DNA from: CAYSLC01 sp964431545
GTDB taxonomy: Bacteria; Desulfobacterota; Desulfobacteria; Desulfobacterales; JAABSP01
Assembly (NCBI GenBank): GCA_964431545.1
Contig: CAYSLC010000043.1
Span: 1 to 29,064 of the forward strand
Direction: 5' to 3'
DNA: 29,064 nt
The position numbers were made by a program, and so were the translations under genes. This document shows, one piece after another, positions 1 through 7,642 of this stretch. Each line of letters starts with the position of its first letter. The first letter of the stretch is position 1. Below the pieces are notes generated by a model that saw only the letters and a program-made list of their open reading frames with translations, ran no database searches and had not been told where the DNA came from.

Positions 1-187
1 TGAAGCTTCAGGTATCAGACTTCAAATGGATTGTCAAGGGAATTTCGGCGTCAAGGGCGCCGGGTCATTGTAAACGAGCAGGGGGATTCGTTTTCGGAAC
101 TGCTCGGCATCGTTTTCCATTTTTCGATTTAACAGGTAGGAGGTTGCTTTTTGTCAAGCAAGGGATAGCCAAATACGATAAAGATGA
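1..187. other. Left-edge non-coding stretch
   Basis: No convincing gene is visible here. The stretch is A/T-richer than the rest of the window. On the minus strand it carries two perfect TTGACA hexamers (plus-strand positions 152-157 and 32-37). The first has a weak TGTTAA hexamer 17 bp downstream (129-134); the second has only a poor -10 match. They could be promoters for a gene lying to the left of the window, but this is weak evidence. Confidence 0.3.
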
Positions 188-323
188 TCAAGAGCTGACG
201 CCGGGGCCGGGAGGTGGCCGTCATCGCCTTGAGGCCCGCCATGGAGGCGCCGATGCAGAAGCCGATGGAGGCGATCTCGTCCTCCCCCGCATGCACGTTG
301 CCTTCCAGAAAGCTTACGGGCAT
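188..323 (-). pseudogene. Remnant of 2-oxoacid:ferredoxin oxidoreductase alpha subunit (KorA/VorB type)
   Basis: A short minus-strand frame starts with MPVSFLEGN, like the N-terminus of KorA-type alpha subunits. It then jumps directly to GEDEIASIG and GASMAGLKAMTATS, which in intact proteins lie about 40 residues further on, after the GYPITPS motif. That motif is missing, so an internal deletion is inferred. After TATS the frame breaks at about 209-213. Skipping one C gives GPGVSS and a stop, matching the family's TSGPGxS motif. Nothing downstream resembles the rest of the subunit. A ribosome-binding-like GGAG lies before the ATG, and the remnant starts 25 bp past the stop of the radical SAM gene. 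The resemblance is from memory of the family. A chimeric assembly join is the main alternative. Confidence 0.65.
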
Positions 324-348
324 GATCCGCTCCGTTTAAGGTGACAGT

Positions 349-1404
349 TTAGGACTCCGCCGCCACCCGGTCCGGGGGGAGGTCCCGATCCGGGGCCACG
401 GTGATCCCGGCCAGCCGGAACCGTTCGGTCAATGTTTCGAGGTTGCGGTTCCCCTCCCCCCGCAGCTTCGACTCGGACCGGGGATGGACCCGAAGCCGGA
501 CCCGGCGGTCCCGGAGCCCCTTGCCCGCCAGGGCGTCGGCGGCCCGGTCGAGGAAGATCTCCGACAGGACCCGCTCCCCGAAGGCCGGATGGTATGGACC
601 GGCCACCACCGCCGACTCCCCGGCCGGGACCTCGGTGAGCTGGAGCCCCATGCGGATCACCGGGATCCCCCGCCCGGCGAAGAGAAGATAGAGCTGTTTG
701 GCCCGGTCCACCGCCTCCGCCAGGGTCAGAGGGACGAAGCGCCCGGACCGGTGGAGGCCCTCCAGGGGGCTCCCCCGGAGCACCAGCAGGGGGTAGATCC
801 GCGTGAAATCGGGCGACAGACCGGCGATGCGGCGGCCGGTGGAAAGGGTGGTTCCGACATCCTCCCCGGGCAGGCCCACCATCATCTGAAGGCCCACCGC
901 GACCCTTGCCGCCCGCAGGAGTTCCACGGCCCGGACCGTGTCCGCCGCCGTGTGGCCCCGGTTGGCTCCGGCCAGGATCCGGTCGTCCATGGACTGGGCC
1001 CCCACCTCCACGGCGGAGACGGGGCGGCCGGCGATCCACTTCAGGGTCCCGGCGTCCACGGTGTCGGGCCGGGTGGAGAACCGGATCCCGTCGGCCCGTC
1101 CGGCCGCCACGAAGCTCCCGGCGACGTCCAAAAGGGCGGTCGCCGTCCCCTCGGGCAGGCCGAGGAAGTTGCCCCCGTAAAAGGCGATCTCCACCGGGGA
1201 CCGGTCCCCCCGATGGTGGGCCAGAAACGATGTGATCTCCCGGCGGACCGCCTCGGGGTCGGGGGCCGCCTCCGGGGTCCGGGTGACGGCGTGCTGGTCG
1301 CAGAAAACGCACCGGCGGGGGCACCCCGCCTGGGGGATGAAGACGGGGACGATGAAAGGCCGCGGGATAGGCCGGGCCGGGCGGTCCCCCGCCTCACCGG
1401 CCAT
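349..1404 (-). CDS. Radical SAM protein, Elp3-like domain
   Basis: This 351-residue protein has the radical SAM CxxxCxxC motif as C28, C32 and C35 (GCPRRCVFC), which holds the 4Fe-4S cluster that cleaves S-adenosylmethionine. It is followed by the glycine-rich FYGGNFLG strand near residues 74-81, typical of the family's SAM-binding GGE-like motif. The overall pattern resembles the Elp3/HemN-like radical SAM proteins often found beside rnc in Desulfobacterota. No substrate can be assigned. Its start overlaps the end of rnc by 11 bp, so it is probably translated from the same mRNA. No strong Shine-Dalgarno is visible, and the first residues before PRPFIVPVF could be non-native. Confidence 0.85.
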   Translation of the reverse strand: MAGEAGDRPARPIPRPFIVPVFIPQAGCPRRCVFCDQHAVTRTPEAAPDPEAVRREITSFLAHHRGDRSPVEIAFYGGNFLGLPEGTATALLDVAGSFVAAGRADGIRFSTRPDTVDAGTLKWIAGRPVSAVEVGAQSMDDRILAGANRGHTAADTVRAVELLRAARVAVGLQMMVGLPGEDVGTTLSTGRRIAGLSPDFTRIYPLLVLRGSPLEGLHRSGRFVPLTLAEAVDRAKQLYLLFAGRGIPVIRMGLQLTEVPAGESAVVAGPYHPAFGERVLSEIFLDRAADALAGKGLRDRRVRLRVHPRSESKLRGEGNRNLETLTERFRLAGITVAPDRDLPPDRVAAES

Positions 1405-2080
1405 GGAGGATCTCGAGGGCCCTGGCCGCCGCCGCCTGCTCCGCCGTCTTCTTGCTCTTGCCCGTCCCCTCGGTGCTCAGGTCCGAAAGGTCGATGCGGA
1501 CCACGAAGGTCTTGTCGTGGTCTGGGCCGCTCTCGGCCACCACCGTGTAGACCGGCATCGGTTTGTGCGCCATCTGGATGATCTCCTGGAGCCGGCTCTT
1601 GTAGTCGAAGTCGCCGATGGCCCCCGTCTCGGACCGGATCAGCGGGTCGTAGTGGTCCTGGACGAACCGGAACGCCGCGTCGAACCCGCCGTCGAGGTAG
1701 ACGGCGGCGATGACCGCCTCGAAGGCGTCGGCCAGGATGGAGTTCTTCTCCCGGCCGTTGGTCTGGATCTCCCCCCGGCCCAGGGCCAGGTGGCCGCCCA
1801 AATCCAGGGTCCGGGCGATGGCGGCCAGCTGCCGCTCGTTGACCAGGTTGGCCCGCATCCGGGAGAGGTCCCCCTCGGGGGTGTCGGGGAACCGGCCCAT
1901 GAGCAGGGTCCCCACCACCAGGCCGAGGACGGCGTCCCCCAGAAACTCGAGGCGTTCGTTGTCCCGGAGGTCGGGACCGGGGTGTTCGTTGACGTAGGAG
2001 CTGTGGCGGCAGGCCTCGGCCAGCAGGGCGGTCTCCGTAAACCGGTGGCCGATCTTTTCCTGGAGGATCCTCAGGTCCAT
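1394..2080 (-). CDS. rnc: Ribonuclease III
   Basis: RNase III cleaves double-stranded RNA in rRNA processing and mRNA turnover. The 228-residue length is standard. The signature NERLEFLGDAVLG is at 41-53. The acidic catalytic and metal-binding residues are all present: E42, E45 and D49 in the signature, E69, and D118 and E121 in LADAFEAVIAAVYLDGG. A C-terminal double-stranded-RNA-binding domain covers about 157-226 and ends in the usual KKTAEQAAAARAL helix. The start lies 3 nt after the stop of the PHP gene and the end overlaps the radical SAM gene, so coupled translation is likely. Confidence 0.97.
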   Translation of the reverse strand: MDLRILQEKIGHRFTETALLAEACRHSSYVNEHPGPDLRDNERLEFLGDAVLGLVVGTLLMGRFPDTPEGDLSRMRANLVNERQLAAIARTLDLGGHLALGRGEIQTNGREKNSILADAFEAVIAAVYLDGGFDAAFRFVQDHYDPLIRSETGAIGDFDYKSRLQEIIQMAHKPMPVYTVVAESGPDHDKTFVVRIDLSDLSTEGTGKSKKTAEQAAAARALEILHGR

Positions 2081-2083
2081 GGT

Positions 2084-2971
2084 TCAGGTCCAGGATCGGG
2101 AAGGGGTCCGGGCGGCGGCGGCCTCGGTCAGGCGCTCGTAGAGGGCGTAGGGGACCCGGGTCCCCCCCCGGCCCGTGCCCATCCGGACCTCCGGCTTGAT
2201 CTCCCCGTGGAAGTCTGTGCCGCCGGTCATCAGCAGATCGAAACGGCGACAGATGTCGGTATAGCGGGCCTCCAGCTCCGGCCCATGCTCCGGATACAGG
2301 ACCTCGATGCCGTCGAGCCCCATCTCCTTCAACCCCCCGGCCAGGTCTTCCGGGCGGGTGCCGTCGGCCAGGTTCAAGAGTCCGGGATGGGCCAGCACCG
2401 CCAGCCCGCCGGCGTCGTGGATCATCTCGATGGCCCTGGGGCAGGAGAGCCGGAACTTGTCCACGAAGGCGGGGCGTCCCTTGCCCAGGTACTGGTCGAA
2501 GGCGTCGTCGATGGTGAACACCACCCCCTTGTCCACCATGGCCCGGGCGATGTGGGGCCGGCTCACCTGGTTGCCGTCTTCGGCGGCCTGCAGCAGGTCC
2601 GCCCCGGTGATCTCGATCCCCAGGTCCGAAAGACGCCGGAGGATCTCCGGGTTCCGGTTTTTTCGGGCATCTTGGAGCTTGGACAGGATGTCATTGAGCG
2701 GGGGGTCTTCCACCGACAGGGCGTAACCGAGAAGGTGAAAACTTCCCGAACAGCGGATGTGGGGGGGCGGGGTGACGCTGATCTCGACGCCGGTGAGGAA
2801 TTCGAGGGTTGGGGGGATCCCCGATGCCAGGGCCTGTTTGGCCCCCTCCAGGGTATCGTGATCCGTGATGGCGATGGCCCCGAGGCCGAGGCGGTCGGCG
2901 GTCCGGAGGATCTCTTCCGGCGAGAGGGTTCCGTCCGAGGCGTTGGAATGGATATGGAGGTCGATGCTCAC
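2084..2971 (-). CDS. PHP-domain phosphoesterase (RNase AM / YciV-like)
   Basis: This 295-residue protein has the N-terminal PHP metal motifs DLHIHSNASDGT (H6, H8, D13) and ITDHDT (36-40). Later ligands appear in VLAHPG and GGTDFHG. The length and the TLSPEEIL start resemble the YciV group, which hydrolyses 3',5'-nucleoside bisphosphates and trims RNA 5' ends. That would fit its position directly upstream of rnc, but the activity is inferred from the family. It follows dksA by 31 nt on the same strand. Confidence 0.88.
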   Translation of the reverse strand: MSIDLHIHSNASDGTLSPEEILRTADRLGLGAIAITDHDTLEGAKQALASGIPPTLEFLTGVEISVTPPPHIRCSGSFHLLGYALSVEDPPLNDILSKLQDARKNRNPEILRRLSDLGIEITGADLLQAAEDGNQVSRPHIARAMVDKGVVFTIDDAFDQYLGKGRPAFVDKFRLSCPRAIEMIHDAGGLAVLAHPGLLNLADGTRPEDLAGGLKEMGLDGIEVLYPEHGPELEARYTDICRRFDLLMTGGTDFHGEIKPEVRMGTGRGGTRVPYALYERLTEAAAARTPSRSWT

Positions 2972-3002
2972 CGGACTCCCGGACCGTCTGGTTTTTGTCG
3001 AT

Positions 3003-3365
3003 TTAGAGTCCGAGGGCGCGTTCCCTGGCCTCCTCCCGGGTCTTGCAGTCGATGCACTGGGTGGTCACCGGCCTCGCCTTGAGCCGGTCGAGGGTGATCT
3101 CCTCCTCGCAATGCTCGCAGATCCCGAAGGTCCCGTTCTCGATCCGCTCCAGGGCGTTCTTGATCTTCTTGATCAGCTTATGCTCCCGGTCGCGGATCCG
3201 GAGCATGAAGTTCCGGTCCGCCTCCAGGGAGGCCCGGTCCGTGGGGTCCGGGAAGGTGTCCTTCTGGGCCGTCATTCCGGTTACGGTCTCTTCGGCCTGG
3301 CTGAGCAGTTCTTCCAACTGCCTGGTCAACAGATCCTTGAAGTAATCGATATCTTTCTGTTTCAT
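3003..3365 (-). CDS. dksA: DksA/TraR-family RNA polymerase-binding transcription factor
   Basis: This 120-residue protein has a coiled-coil hairpin followed by a four-cysteine zinc finger (C83, C86, C104, C107). The tip of the coiled coil reads DPTDRA (40-45), which matches the acidic DxxDxA motif that DksA inserts into the RNA polymerase secondary channel, so it is expected to be a genuine ppGpp co-regulator and not a TraR-like remnant. The protein is shorter at the N-terminus than E. coli DksA. The ATG has a good GGAAGG ribosome binding site 7 nt upstream. It is probably the first gene of the operon that continues into the PHP gene, rnc and the radical SAM gene. Confidence 0.93.
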   Translation of the reverse strand: MKQKDIDYFKDLLTRQLEELLSQAEETVTGMTAQKDTFPDPTDRASLEADRNFMLRIRDREHKLIKKIKNALERIENGTFGICEHCEEEITLDRLKARPVTTQCIDCKTREEARERALGL

Positions 3366-3413
3366 GGCGCTGCCTTCCGATTCTCGATTCGTGTCGTCCC
3401 ATAAAAGGAGTTG

Positions 3414-3442
3414 AAAATATCATAATCAAACATTGGTGTAAA
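3414..3442 (-). promoter_or_regulatory. Candidate sigma70 promoter for dksA
   Basis: Read on the minus strand, a TTTACA -35 (3437-3442) and a TATTTT -10 (3414-3419) are separated by exactly 17 bp, inside an A/T-rich patch about 50 bp upstream of the dksA start. Confidence 0.6.
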
Positions 3443-3582
3443 GCAAATTCTCTTCCGCCACCGTCCACATTAACGGTTCGAGATCACGGGATATCCACAT
3501 TGCCCCCCGTCGGGACCGGGATCCGGGAGGGACCGGTGGAAGGCCCCCGGAGGGGTTCCGGGAAAAACGGTTTGAAAAACCT

Positions 3583-3611
3583 TTGAATTTTCCAGGGGAA
3601 ATCAGTATAGG
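3583..3611 (+). promoter_or_regulatory. Candidate sigma70 promoter for the GGDEF response regulator
   Basis: TTGAAT (3583-3588) and TATAGG (3606-3611) are spaced 17 bp apart, each matching the consensus at 4 of 6 positions. They lie about 140 bp upstream of the ATG at 3753, in one of the few A/T-rich patches of the gap. Confidence 0.45.
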
Positions 3612-3752
3612 AGAGAGCAGCCTCGGGAGACCCGTTCCGACGGCCCACCGGAATCAGATCCATCGGTTGTTTCACCAAAAAGGCGGCGACGCCCCCCTGC
3701 CCCTGATTGAGGGAAGGGAGGAGACCCCGCCGGAACCTGGGGAGCACGGACC

Positions 3753-4859
3753 ATGGACAGCCAGAAAACCGACCCAGAGACTGATGAACGCCGGGTGCGA
3801 CCCTTTCCCGGCGCCGTTGCGGGGGCGGAAGTCCCGGAGGTCCCCGCGCCCGAAGGGGAGAACCGCCGGCCCCTGGAGGTCCTCCTGGTGGACGACGACG
3901 CCTTCGTGCGGACCATGCTCGGCTCGCTGCTGTCGTCGGCGGGGCACACCGTGATCACGGCCGCCAACGGCGCCGAGGCCCTGGAAAAGTGCGCGGCCCA
4001 CCCGGCCATCGAGCTGGTGATCTCCGACATGAACATGGCGCCGGTGGACGGCCTGGAGTTCATCCGGGCCTTCCGGCAAGACGAGCCGGACGTGCCGGTG
4101 ATCATCCTCACGGTGAACGACGAAATCACCGTGGCCCTGGAGGCGATCCGCAGCGGCGCCGACGACTACCTCCTGAAGGATGAAAACGTCGCCGACACCA
4201 TCTTCTTCTCCGTGGAACGGGTGCTGAAGCCGTATTTCCTCAAACGCCGGAACCAGGAACTCCTGGCGGAACTCCGGCGGAAAAACCGGGAGCTGGAGCG
4301 CCTCTCCTTTCTGGACGGATTGACGGGGATCCCCAACCGGCGCTACTTCGACCGGACCATCATCCGGGAATGGACGGGGGCCCTCCGGGACGGCCGGCCC
4401 ATCTCCCTGATCATGCTCGACATCGATCACTTCAAGGCCTACAACGACATCTACGGCCATCTGGCGGGGGATGAGTGCCTCAAGCGGGTGGCGGGGAGCC
4501 TGGAGTCACGGCTCAAGACGGCCGGAGATCTGATCTTCCGATACGGCGGCGAGGAATTCGCGGCGATCCTTCCGGCCCGCCCCGTGGACGAGGCCCTGGC
4601 CATGGCACGGGAGATCCACGAGACCGTCCACGCCCTCGCCCTCCCCCACGGCGCATCCCCCATCGGGGAGCAAATCACCGTCAGCCAGGGGGTCGCCGGA
4701 GCCGTCCCCGGATCGGGAACGGATCACCGGTCCCTCATTTCGGCGGCGGACAACGCCCTCTACCGGGCCAAGCAGGAGGGGCGGAACCGGATCATCCCGG
4801 CCGGCGCGCCCTTGCCGCCGTCGGGTTCCGCCGGCGGGCGGGATCACGGCCCCCCTTGA
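3753..4859 (+). CDS. Response regulator with GGDEF diguanylate cyclase output
   Basis: This 368-residue protein has an unstructured N-terminal 40 residues, a receiver domain (about 42-158) and a GGDEF domain (about 183-348). The receiver has the acidic pocket D47-D49, phospho-acceptor D92, T120 and K142. The cyclase active site is GGEEF (265-269) with upstream LDIDHFKAYND. It should make cyclic-di-GMP from two GTP when phosphorylated. The product-inhibition I-site (RxxD, five residues before GGEEF) reads TAGD at 256-259, so the arginine is absent and feedback inhibition may be lost. No partner kinase is in the window. The ATG has GGGGAG 8 nt upstream. Confidence 0.95.
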   Translation: MDSQKTDPETDERRVRPFPGAVAGAEVPEVPAPEGENRRPLEVLLVDDDAFVRTMLGSLLSSAGHTVITAANGAEALEKCAAHPAIELVISDMNMAPVDGLEFIRAFRQDEPDVPVIILTVNDEITVALEAIRSGADDYLLKDENVADTIFFSVERVLKPYFLKRRNQELLAELRRKNRELERLSFLDGLTGIPNRRYFDRTIIREWTGALRDGRPISLIMLDIDHFKAYNDIYGHLAGDECLKRVAGSLESRLKTAGDLIFRYGGEEFAAILPARPVDEALAMAREIHETVHALALPHGASPIGEQITVSQGVAGAVPGSGTDHRSLISAADNALYRAKQEGRNRIIPAGAPLPPSGSAGGRDHGPP

Positions 4860-4912
4860 TTCCCGGATCGGCCTCCACTGATCCCCGGATCCGCCCCCCA
4901 CCGGAGTTCCCC

Positions 4913-4948
4913 CGCCGCCCCCTCGGAGTGGTCCCCGGGCGGCGTTTT
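4913..4948 (+). terminator. Candidate intrinsic terminator after the GGDEF gene
   Basis: CGCCGCCC (4913-4920) can pair with GGGCGGCG (4937-4944), an 8-bp stem with a 16-nt loop, followed directly by TTTT. It lies 54 bp past the stop codon. Confidence 0.5.
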
Positions 4949-5000
4949 CCAAACGGCGGCATCTTTTCGACCGTCCCGCCCCGGCGGTTTCCGCTCCCGT

Positions 5001-5921
5001 TCACCCCACGGGGTGGACGATCCGGGAGGCGGGCACCAGCTCCGCCTGATCCCGAAGGCGGGGCAGGGTCCGGCGGAGGGCCTCCACGGTGGCCCGGTGG
5101 GGGTGGCCGATGCCCACCGCCTCCCCGTGACGCCGGGCCACCCGCAGGAGCTGGTCGATCTGCCGTTCGATGGTAGACAGGTCGGGCTCGTGGTCGAGGA
5201 AGACGTCCCGCTGGGCGAAGGGGAGTCCGATCAGCTTGGCCGTGGAACGCCCCACGCTCCGCAGAGAGGTTCGGCTGTCAATAAAAAAGACCTCCCGCCC
5301 CTTGAGGATGGAGAGGATACCGTACATCTGGCTCCGGTTGGCGGTAAGCCGGGAGCCCATGTGGTTGTTGACCCCCCGGGCGTCGGGGATCAGCTCCAGG
5401 TTCCGGATCAGCCGCCGTTTGAGTGCCTCCGGGGTCATGTGACGGTAGAGGGCCCCGGGGCCGGGGCTGATGCCGGGGTATTCCACCGGCTCCATGGGAA
5501 GGTGGACCATGATCTCCACCCCTTCGGCCCTGGCGATCCGGAGGATCGAATCCCGGTGGGGGCTCCGGGGGAGCACCGCGAAGGTGAGGGGGATGCCGAG
5601 GTCGATGAACCGCCGGGCCATCCGGCGGTCGTACCCGATGTCGTCGATGATGATGGCGATCTTGGGCCGGCCCGCCTCCGGGGGCGGGGGCGGATCGGCG
5701 GGCGGGATCTCCGGGTGGGTCTCGATGCCGGTGAAGATCTCGTAGGTGGGCGGCGGCGGCCCGGTTTCGGCCGGGACCCGGAGGGCGTACCGGGTGGCGA
5801 ACCCGGCGCCCCCCGCCAGGAGGACGACCGCCAAAAGCCCGAAGCACAGGCGCCGGGCCGGGATGAGCCGGCGTTCCACGGTCTTCCGGTCCGGCCTTCG
5901 GGTGGCGGGGGAGGGACTCAT
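5001..5921 (-). CDS. Divergent polysaccharide deacetylase (YibQ-like)
   Basis: This is a 306-residue envelope protein of the divergent polysaccharide deacetylase family. It has a cytoplasmic basic N-terminus, one membrane segment (about 25-43), a proline-rich linker and a NodB-like barrel. Visible motifs are IIIDDIGYD (90-98), HLPMEP (140-145), NNHMGS (185-190) and FIDSRTS (213-219). The frame extends upstream to 6059, but the extension runs through a terminator hairpin of the preceding gene. The ATG at 5921 is therefore chosen, although its ribosome binding site is poor. This gene commonly follows ctpA in Desulfobacterota, which suggests a role in peptidoglycan remodelling; the substrate is not shown by the sequence. 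Confidence 0.9.
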   Translation of the reverse strand: MSPSPATRRPDRKTVERRLIPARRLCFGLLAVVLLAGGAGFATRYALRVPAETGPPPPTYEIFTGIETHPEIPPADPPPPPEAGRPKIAIIIDDIGYDRRMARRFIDLGIPLTFAVLPRSPHRDSILRIARAEGVEIMVHLPMEPVEYPGISPGPGALYRHMTPEALKRRLIRNLELIPDARGVNNHMGSRLTANRSQMYGILSILKGREVFFIDSRTSLRSVGRSTAKLIGLPFAQRDVFLDHEPDLSTIERQIDQLLRVARRHGEAVGIGHPHRATVEALRRTLPRLRDQAELVPASRIVHPVG

Positions 5922-5970
5922 GTCGGGGTCCCGTGGATGGTTTCCGTGGGGGGCGTCACGGTCCGCGGCA

Positions 5971-6000
5971 ACAAAAATGCCACCGCCGGGGCGGTGGCAT
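5971..6000 (-). terminator. Intrinsic terminator after ctpA
   Basis: ATGCCACCGCC (5977-5987) pairs perfectly with 5990-6000 (11 bp; in practice the innermost pairs open to form the loop). Read on the minus strand the stem is followed by a run of T (complement of 5971-5976). It lies about 55 bp past the stop of the upstream protease gene. Confidence 0.75.
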
Positions 6001-6055
6001 CCGTCACCCCCGGCGGCCGGCGGAACCCCGAAGGGTCGCCTCCGTCCGGGGGGCC

Positions 6056-7411
6056 TCAACTCTTGATGTTCTTAAAGATGTCATAGCTGACCAGAACCCC
6101 CAGGGCGCGCATCACCTGATTGTCCCCCCGGAGCCCCTCCAGGTCCAGGGGACCGTACCGGTTCTGGGGCCTGCGGCGGCTCTTCTTCTTGGGCTTCCCC
6201 TCGGGCTCCCCGGCTTCGTCCGCCTCATCTTCCGGCTCGGCCTCCAGGTGGTTTTTGAGGTCCTTCTCCTTGAGAAGCGGCTCCTCTTCGGCCGGTTCGT
6301 CCACGTACCGCTGCTTCACCTCGATGTCCGGCTCGATGCCCTGGGCCTGGATCGAACGACCGTCGGGGGTGTAGTACCGGGCGATGGTGAACTTGAGGCC
6401 GTAGCCGTCCCGGAGGGTCTCCACCGTCTGGACCGAGCCCTTGCCGAAGGAGGTGGTGCCCAGAATGAGCCCCCGCTTGTGGTCCTGGAGGGCGCCGGCC
6501 ACGATCTCCGAGGCACTGGCGCTGCCGGCGTTGATGAGGATCACGATGGGAAACTCATGGCGATCCTCGTCCGGATGGGCCTCGAAGACCTTGGTATGCC
6601 TGTCCAGCCGGCCCTTGATGGAGACGATGGCCCCCTGGTCCAGGAAGAGGTCGGAGACCAGCACGGCCTGGTTCAGGAGGCCGCCGGGGTTGTCCCGCAA
6701 ATCGAGGATCAGCCCCTTGAGGGGGCCGGCGGTGTTCTGGAGATCCCCCAGGGCCGCCTTGAGGTCCTCGGTGGTGTTCTCCTGGAAGTTGGTGATGCGG
6801 ATGTACCCGTACCCCGGCTTCAGGGCCAGGTGGCGGACGCTCTCGATGGGGATGATGTCCCGGACCAGTTCGAATTCGATGGGTTCGGACTCCCCCTCCC
6901 GGACGACGGTGATGGTCACCGGCTCCCCCTTGGGGCCCCGCATCTTCTTGACCGCCTCCCAGAGCATCATCTCCTTGGTCGACTCCCCGTCCACCTCGGT
7001 GATGATGTCCCCGGCGTCGATCCCCGCCTCGTAAGCCGGAGTCCCCTCGATGGGGGAGATCACCGTCAAAAGTCCCTTCTGCATGGTGATCACGATCCCG
7101 ATACCGCCGAACTCCCCCTTGGTATCGATCTGCAGCTCCTCGAAGGCCTCCGGCGGCAGAAGCTGGGAGTGGGGGTCGAGGCTGTGGACCATCCCCTGGA
7201 TCGCCTTGTTGATCAGGTCCCGGGTGTCCACCTCGTCCACATAGTTCTTCTCCACCAGATCGAGGACATCGGAAAAGAGCTTCAGTCCCTTGTAGGTCTC
7301 CTCCTCGCCGGCGGAAAGGCTCCGAAAGAACCCGGAGGTGACGGTGGCCAGGGCGACGGCGAGAACCATCACCAGCCACAGTTTTACATATCGCTTCCTC
7401 TTCTGCACCAT
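6056..7411 (-). CDS. ctpA: S41 carboxyl-terminal processing protease, downstream copy
   Basis: This is a 451-residue periplasmic serine protease. An N-terminal membrane anchor or signal (about 9-28) is followed by a PDZ domain (about 95-175) and the S41 core. The Ser/Lys dyad is S299 in GSASASEI and K324 in SFGKGSVQ, with Q328 four residues on, matching the family's S-K spacing of 25. A charged, Lys/Glu-rich linker (about 370-415) ends in a conserved C-terminal motif GPLDLEGL with DNQVMRAL. The ATG has GGAAGGAG upstream. It is a tandem paralogue of the gene at 7643-9001, sharing long identical DNA blocks. It probably also has its own promoter at 7535-7563. Confidence 0.96.
   Translation of the reverse strand: MVQKRKRYVKLWLVMVLAVALATVTSGFFRSLSAGEEETYKGLKLFSDVLDLVEKNYVDEVDTRDLINKAIQGMVHSLDPHSQLLPPEAFEELQIDTKGEFGGIGIVITMQKGLLTVISPIEGTPAYEAGIDAGDIITEVDGESTKEMMLWEAVKKMRGPKGEPVTITVVREGESEPIEFELVRDIIPIESVRHLALKPGYGYIRITNFQENTTEDLKAALGDLQNTAGPLKGLILDLRDNPGGLLNQAVLVSDLFLDQGAIVSIKGRLDRHTKVFEAHPDEDRHEFPIVILINAGSASASEIVAGALQDHKRGLILGTTSFGKGSVQTVETLRDGYGLKFTIARYYTPDGRSIQAQGIEPDIEVKQRYVDEPAEEEPLLKEKDLKNHLEAEPEDEADEAGEPEGKPKKKSRRRPQNRYGPLDLEGLRGDNQVMRALGVLVSYDIFKNIKS
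6748..7020 (-). repeat. 273-bp identical block shared with 8341-8613
   Basis: Read base by base, this segment is identical to 8341-8613 (constant offset 1593). It covers the PDZ domain and the start of the protease core. Flanking parts of the two genes differ at many positions, including silent ones. Shorter identical blocks occur around 6333-6396 and 6682-6730 and their counterparts. Confidence 0.95.
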
Positions 7412-7420
7412 TACTTGTCG

Positions 7421-7444
7421 CTCCTTCCAACCTGTTTCCAGCCA
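7421..7444 (-). repeat. Fossil of the envC 3' end upstream of the downstream ctpA copy
   Basis: These 24 bases match 9010-9033, the junction of the envC stop and the next gene, at 21 of 24 positions. In the envC frame the match reads W-L-E-T-G-W where envC ends W-L-Q-T-G-stop, followed in both by AAGGAG. It marks one boundary of the duplicated unit. Confidence 0.65.
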
Positions 7445-7534
7445 CCCATCTTAGCCTTTGGGATCATCCGTGCATCCATGGGAGTTTCCGCGGCGGGGGC
7501 CTTTGAAAACCGAACGATTCCATCTTTAACCAGC

Positions 7535-7563
7535 AGTTTAAGCCATCCCACGGGCGATGTAAA
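7535..7563 (-). promoter_or_regulatory. Candidate promoter for the downstream ctpA copy
   Basis: On the minus strand TTTACA (7558-7563) and TAAACT (7535-7540) are spaced 17 bp, in the 231-bp gap between the two protease genes, about 125 bp upstream of the start at 7411. Confidence 0.45.
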
Positions 7564-7642
7564 GGGGCTGCGCCGGTTTTTATCCGGAGGACGCCCCCGC
7601 CGGTTCGCGCGCCGGGAATGAGCCGCCGGATTCCACGGGATC

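Larger units (their letters stand above)
3366..3752. other. Divergent intergenic region between dksA and the GGDEF gene
   Basis: This 387-bp gap holds a promoter candidate for each flanking gene. The C/G-rich stretches between and after them contain no frame resembling a known protein and no clear terminator. Open frames that cross it on both strands look like composition effects. Confidence 0.6.

Noticed and set aside
1232..3082. 616-codon plus-strand open frame antisense to rnc and the PHP gene
   Set aside because: It runs opposite well-recognised genes, is rich in Gly/Pro/Asp/Val as expected from the complement of high-GC codons, and has no domain-like motif.
3484..3747. 87-codon minus-strand frame in the dksA-GGDEF gap
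   Set aside because: It covers the promoter region of the GGDEF gene, has no ribosome binding site and resembles nothing known to me.
5933..7621. 562-codon plus-strand open frame antisense to the downstream ctpA copy
   Set aside because: It is a mirror of a conserved protease gene, and its paralogous antisense frame at 7841-9163 shares sequence only because the sense genes do.
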